Origin: Rhynchopus sp. YZ270_cl-10
Taxonomy: Eukaryota > Euglenozoa > Diplonemea > Diplonemida > Diplonemidae
DNA: 64,000 nt
NCBI GenBank assembly: GCA_964035575.1
Contig: OZ037837.1
Span: 124,001 to 188,000, forward strand
Direction of reading: 5' to 3'
Numbering within the stretch: the first letter of the stretch is position 1; each line of letters starts with the position of its first letter. Shown here one piece after another: positions 60,204 to 64,000 of this stretch. The notes under the pieces were generated by a model. It was not told the origin of the DNA. It searched no databases and saw only the letters and a program-made list of their open reading frames with translations. Both the position numbers and the translations under genes were made by a program.

Positions 60204-61530
60204 CGCCCTGTAGAGAATAGTATTCGAACGACGGTCGTCTGCGCACTTCTTAGACAGGTCTGTATATGATACACCAGCACCGGAAAAAATCACAAAAAAC
60301 CTTGGAAAAAAACCGAACATATAAAAAGGAACTCAATAGCTGCCTGTAACCGTAGAAAGGGCCAGAGTACATTGCGTCGCCCTGTAGAGAATAGTATTCG
60401 AACGACGGGCGTCTGCGCACTTCTTAGACAGGTCTGTACATGATACACCAGCACCGGAAAAAATCACAAAAAACCTTGGAAAACAAGTAATTGCTGTCGG
60501 AAAAAAAACGGGGTGTGATGTGGAACTCCATCCTGTAGAAATAATCTACAACACGCCCAGCATTCTGCTCTTCTGCAGGTATGCTAACGCTCTTCGTAAG
60601 CTGCCAGACCCACTGGGACGCCAGCATCTGAAACGTTCAAGAAGGGGGGGGCTGTCCTCTTCGTCCAGCACCATCTGCTCGATAGCGTTGTTGGACGTCG
60701 GCTCGGCAGGCTCGGCGTGTTCCAGCTCGTTTTTGTCCACAGGCTCCCCACATTGTCGTCGTCGTTGGAGCAGTGCGGAAGGAACACAGAGTGCACAGAC
60801 TACAACACATCGATCACACCAGGCGCATCAGCACCTCCAGCAAATCGCCAGGATGCTACGGTGGTTTCGAAAATCGCGCGGAGTTTTCCACAGCACACCC
60901 GTTTTTCCTTAGCAATTACTTGTCCTTGTTGTTACTGTTGTTTTCAACCACCTTCCTTCAACCCTTGTAGGGATCAGTTGTAATTTTTTTCGCGAAAACA
61001 TGAAATTATACATTTCAAGAGAACAAATTAAAAAGGGTCCTTATTTGCATTTTTGGGCTCCGCCCGTGCAGTGGTGGGGTCAATCTCGAAAATTGGACAA
61101 TTTTTTGACTACTTAAATTTTGAGAAATATGAGCCCGGTTCCTTATACGTGGGGCCCATTTTCAGCTAAAATTTTCCTCAAAATCTGGTTTTGTAAAATT
61201 GACCCTTTCACCCCCCCCACATCGATTTCAATACTATACCCTACTTCACCTACGGTTGCCCTTACAGGGGGGTGAAGGAAGGTAAGTTGAAAACCGAACA
61301 TATAAAAAGGAACTCAATAGCTGCCTGTAACCGTAGAAAGGGCCAGAGTACATTGCGTCGCCCTGTAGAGAATAGTATTCGAACGACGGTCGTCTGCGCA
61401 CTTCTTAGACAGGTCTGTATATGATACACCAGCACCGGAAAAAATCACAAAAAACCTTGGAAAAAAACCGAACATATAAAAAGGAACTCAATAGCTGCCT
61501 GTAACCGTGTAAACGGCCAGAGTACATTGC
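60204..61530. repeat. 174-bp tandem array, three units, the middle one interrupted
   Basis: Units begin CGCCCTGTAGAGAATAGTAT at 60204, 60378 and 61359 and include CCGAACATATAAAAAGGAAC (60313, 61294, 61468; the last two 174 bp apart). The middle unit is split at an A-run by element E1 (60485-61290). The unit contains a TATAAAAAGG string and the palindromic ATTCGAAC. No coding frame is conserved. Confidence 0.9.
60485..61290. mobile_element. Composite repeat element E1, short copy inserted in the 174-bp array
   Basis: The intact array reads CCTTGGAAAAAAACCGAACA. Here CCTTGGAAAAA is followed by CAAGTAATTGCT..., and AAAACCGAACA resumes after GGTAAGTTG. This fixes both element ends and implies a target-site duplication of only a few A residues. 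It has one 260-bp unit where the 56333 copy has three. Confidence 0.85.
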
Positions 61531-61531
61531 G

Positions 61532-61786
61532 TCTCATCTACGACCTTACCCGGAGGAGAGGATTCAGTACACATGTCCTCTCATTCCCTGCCCAACTCTA
61601 TGTGTATGATTGTCGAGAAAGAGAGCAGGGGGAAAAGTTTACCTGCGGAAGACTCAAAACAAACTCGCGAACAACAACAAAAAGGTATTTTATGCAAAGT
61701 CCTTCCAAAATAATGTTTCAGTGTCGTTGCCACGCACAGAGGATGCAACTGCCAAAAGCGAACGCACAGTGGCAGCAAGAGCACAA
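61532..61786. other. Short spacer, 3' flank of the cyclase gene
   Basis: No gene seen. Confidence 0.4.
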
Positions 61787-63862
61787 CTAAAACGCATTGT
61801 GTTCCCTGTTGTCTCGTGCCTCAAGCACCCGGTAACAACCCTTGTGTTGCACAAGAACGTCTTCAAGTGCAGACGGCAGTGTTGTCCCTTCAGGAGGCTC
61901 GTACAGACACACAACCCCGTCACGCACAGCCTCCTCGCACAGCGCCCAACTCCGACGCACAACATCCCCCATCACAGTCACAAAGCGCTGGCTCCGTGCA
62001 CCAACATCCCCGTGCTGCACAAGGCCGCTTGCAAGACCAGCACCGTTCAGTGCAGACTTCACAGACATGCGCTGCACAAACCGTATCGCGTTCTCCATGT
62101 GTGCAGGTGCCGAACGCGACACGTTCCACCCAACACACACACAGTTCCCAAGCAGCGTCACCAGACTCCCTCCACTCTGCTCCAGTGCCGTCGTCAGTGT
62201 CGTGAGTCGTGAGCTCATCTGGTGAAAGGCTATAATTTTTCCCACGTCACCAACTGCAAGCTGTGCAACTCCCAGTGTGCCCGAGGTCTGACGTGTGGAG
62301 ACTGACAGGTTGTTTGTGGATGAAACAGACGACACATATGTGGAAAAACTTATTGTATGATTGGCAGTTGGTAAAGAAGACTCGCAAAGTGGTGTTTCCC
62401 TTCGTCCCCCAAGTGAGACAGGCCACACACAGCACACAAACGTGTTCCCAGACACACCCTTCAAGTGAACTGCCTCTGGCACACCAGCAACAGCACTGCA
62501 CGACTCAGAGACAGACGTCCACAGGTCAGAGGGAACAGCCACAGCACCAGGCGTGCATGTGCTCTCAAGGCGTGATGCAACGTTCACTGTGTGTCCAAGA
62601 TAGTCTGTCCGTCCCGTCAGTGTGTTCTGCTCCACAGTCACAGGGCCAGTGTTCACACCAATGCGCACAGTCAGACCACCCCACAGCGACCCCTGACGAG
62701 AACAGATGGGTGCATCCTCAAGCAGAGACGCAGGCCAGTCTGCTTCGAAAAGACGTTCCTGCACACGCAACCCAAACGCCACACCGTCAAAAGTGGATGC
62801 AAAGGCAATCATGAATGCGTCGCCAATGGTCTTCACCTCGTACCCACCACACATCCGCATCACATCACGCATCACAGCGTTGTGGATCTGCAGTCCAGCA
62901 CGCATCCCCTCAGGTGTGTTCTCCCAGATCGACGTTGACGCACGGATATCTGTGAACACAATCGTTGCTGTCTCGCTGTCAAGCCCAGGCGGTGCCACAG
63001 TCGGCTGCTGCACACCGTCCTCATCCACCTCAAACAGCGCAGCAGGGAGGTACGGACGGTACTTCCGCAGGTTCTCCTCCAAGTTCCGCAGTGCCGCTGT
63101 CATCCCCTCAGGCAGGTCACCCTCATGCGCCTTCAGCAGCTCCGCCACCTGCTCCACGTCGTAGCCAGCCAGGAGTGCTGCAATTTCCTGCACAGCGTTG
63201 ATCGTCCGCTCCATTGATGCCTGCTCCTTCAGGAGACCACGTGCGAAGCCTCGTGTTGCGATGAAGTCGATGACAAACACACCCACAGCAATGATCTGAC
63301 GGTTCAAAGCTATACTCGTCGTGGGGCAGGGGAGGTCTGTACACTGATGTGCTCTCTCCATGAGTGCTGCCCTCTCCTCCTGTGGCATGATACCAGGGAT
63401 GTCGAGGATGCCAAACCTGAACAATTCTTCCACACCCATGACAACGAAGTACACCACTGCGACACAGACGACACACATGCTGTAGCGTGTGGGCACCTCC
63501 ATCACAAGGAGGAAGTCCACCACAACCACGAGCAACGGCCATGCAGTGTTGCCAATAGCACGAGTAGTGATATCAGCACAAAACGTACCCAGAGAGTAGC
63601 TGTAGGCGATGAACACTATTGCGGGTGTGGTCAGCTTGACTTTGCAAAGTACTAGCATAATGGCGTAGATCGCAGTGCACATTGTACACAGACCTGTGGT
63701 GCGAAATAGATGCCGCCCTCGTAGGTCAACCCACGTATCGAAGCAGTCCACGAGCATCATCAACAGCGCCGCGACGCTCAGGACAAAGAACATTGTCCGC
63801 TTCCGCGTGTCCTTCTTGTCCAGTGTCCCATCCAGCGACAGCACAGCATCCAGACAGCGCAT
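61787..63862 (-). CDS. Six-helix membrane adenylate cyclase (class III) with a degenerate second domain
   Basis: A 691-residue protein that makes cAMP from ATP by prediction. Residues ~20-220 hold six hydrophobic helices (FFVLSVAALLMMLV, VVCVAVVYFVVMGV, IIAVGVFVIDFIAT). A helical linker (~225-275) ends in NLRKYRPYLPAAL. The catalytic domain (~293-440) has FTDIRAST with the first metal Asp, GGYEVKTIGDAF with Lys and the second metal Asp, IGVNTGPV, and DYLGHTVNVASRLE. The Lys and the Asp before YLG fit adenine, not guanine, and NVASR supplies the transition-state Asn and Arg. Residues ~545-690 look like a second, decayed cyclase fold (ALEQSGGSLVTLLGNCVCVG, RFVTVMGDVVRRSWAL) lacking the metal aspartates, as in regulatory C2 halves. 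The start at 63862 is 37 nt after TACTTCAG. Confidence 0.9.
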   Translation of the reverse strand: MRCLDAVLSLDGTLDKKDTRKRTMFFVLSVAALLMMLVDCFDTWVDLRGRHLFRTTGLCTMCTAIYAIMLVLCKVKLTTPAIVFIAYSYSLGTFCADITTRAIGNTAWPLLVVVVDFLLVMEVPTRYSMCVVCVAVVYFVVMGVEELFRFGILDIPGIMPQEERAALMERAHQCTDLPCPTTSIALNRQIIAVGVFVIDFIATRGFARGLLKEQASMERTINAVQEIAALLAGYDVEQVAELLKAHEGDLPEGMTAALRNLEENLRKYRPYLPAALFEVDEDGVQQPTVAPPGLDSETATIVFTDIRASTSIWENTPEGMRAGLQIHNAVMRDVMRMCGGYEVKTIGDAFMIAFASTFDGVAFGLRVQERLFEADWPASLLEDAPICSRQGSLWGGLTVRIGVNTGPVTVEQNTLTGRTDYLGHTVNVASRLESTCTPGAVAVPSDLWTSVSESCSAVAGVPEAVHLKGVSGNTFVCCVWPVSLGGRRETPLCESSLPTANHTISFSTYVSSVSSTNNLSVSTRQTSGTLGVAQLAVGDVGKIIAFHQMSSRLTTLTTALEQSGGSLVTLLGNCVCVGWNVSRSAPAHMENAIRFVQRMSVKSALNGAGLASGLVQHGDVGARSQRFVTVMGDVVRRSWALCEEAVRDGVVCLYEPPEGTTLPSALEDVLVQHKGCYRVLEARDNREHNAF

Positions 63863-64000
63863 TGTTGTTCCTTTTGTGAAAAGAAATACAACCCTTAGCC
63901 TGAAGTACAGAAATGAGGTGCACAATAAGGGGGGAAGGGAATAAACAAAAAGGATCAGACGTTTGAATCATTTCCCACCACAAAGTGCTGTCCTAATAAT
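63863..64000. other. 5' flank of the cyclase gene to the window edge
   Basis: Contains the TTTCTGTACTTCAG acceptor-like site and a TTTCTTTTC stretch on the coding strand. No further gene. Confidence 0.4.

Noticed and set aside
60204-61400. TTCGAA-containing palindrome in the 174-bp repeat as a tRNA B box
   Set aside because: No matching A box at the right distance and no cloverleaf could be formed.

Overview
The window looks like nuclear DNA of a free-living protist. The genes are long, mostly intronless eukaryotic frames (CUB, Sushi, WD40, ankyrin, JmjC, RRM, WW and class III cyclase domains), and one gene family has short GT-AG introns. Every gene or gene relic I can support lies on the minus strand. 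Most start codons sit 14-40 nt after a YAG, often with a pyrimidine-rich run before it. One-way gene arrays plus acceptor-like sites next to ATGs are what polycistronic transcription with spliced-leader trans-splicing would leave. Together with the conventional cis-introns this suggests a euglenozoan of the diplonemid or euglenid kind. That is inference: I saw no spliced-leader RNA gene.

Layout. 1-6 kb: repeats, palindromic GGGTACCCC blocks, an 8-bp minisatellite and a decayed PP1 phosphatase end. 6-8 kb: a modular protein of unknown family. 9-13 kb: two ubiquitin-like plus leucine-rich-repeat (LRR) genes. 14-18.6 kb: a secreted Cys-rich protein and two PC-esterase-like type II membrane proteins. 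19-20 kb: an RRM/Gly-rich/WW gene, followed by two fragments of large-subunit rRNA. 21.4-23.2 kb: a secretory ankyrin-JmjC protein. 25.7-28.5 kb: two more RRM/WW copies, one with an enlarged first intron. 31-34 kb and 45.5-52.7 kb: a short and a giant secreted CUB-WD40 protein. 35.5-45.1 kb: a gene-free zone of nested inverted-repeat elements, including a 1.3-kb near-perfect palindrome. 53-60 kb: two ankyrin paralogs separated by a composite repeat element. 60.2-61.5 kb: a 174-bp tandem array split by a second copy of that element. 61.8-63.9 kb: a membrane adenylate cyclase.

The main theme is recent duplication. LRR, PC-esterase, RRM/WW, CUB-WD40 and ankyrin genes each occur two or three times with matching flanks, alongside relics of the same families. 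Many products are predicted to be secreted or on the cell surface. No bacterial operons, CRISPR arrays, LTR or virus-like elements or tRNA genes were recognised. Coordinates of repeat ends were read by eye and may be off by a few bases.
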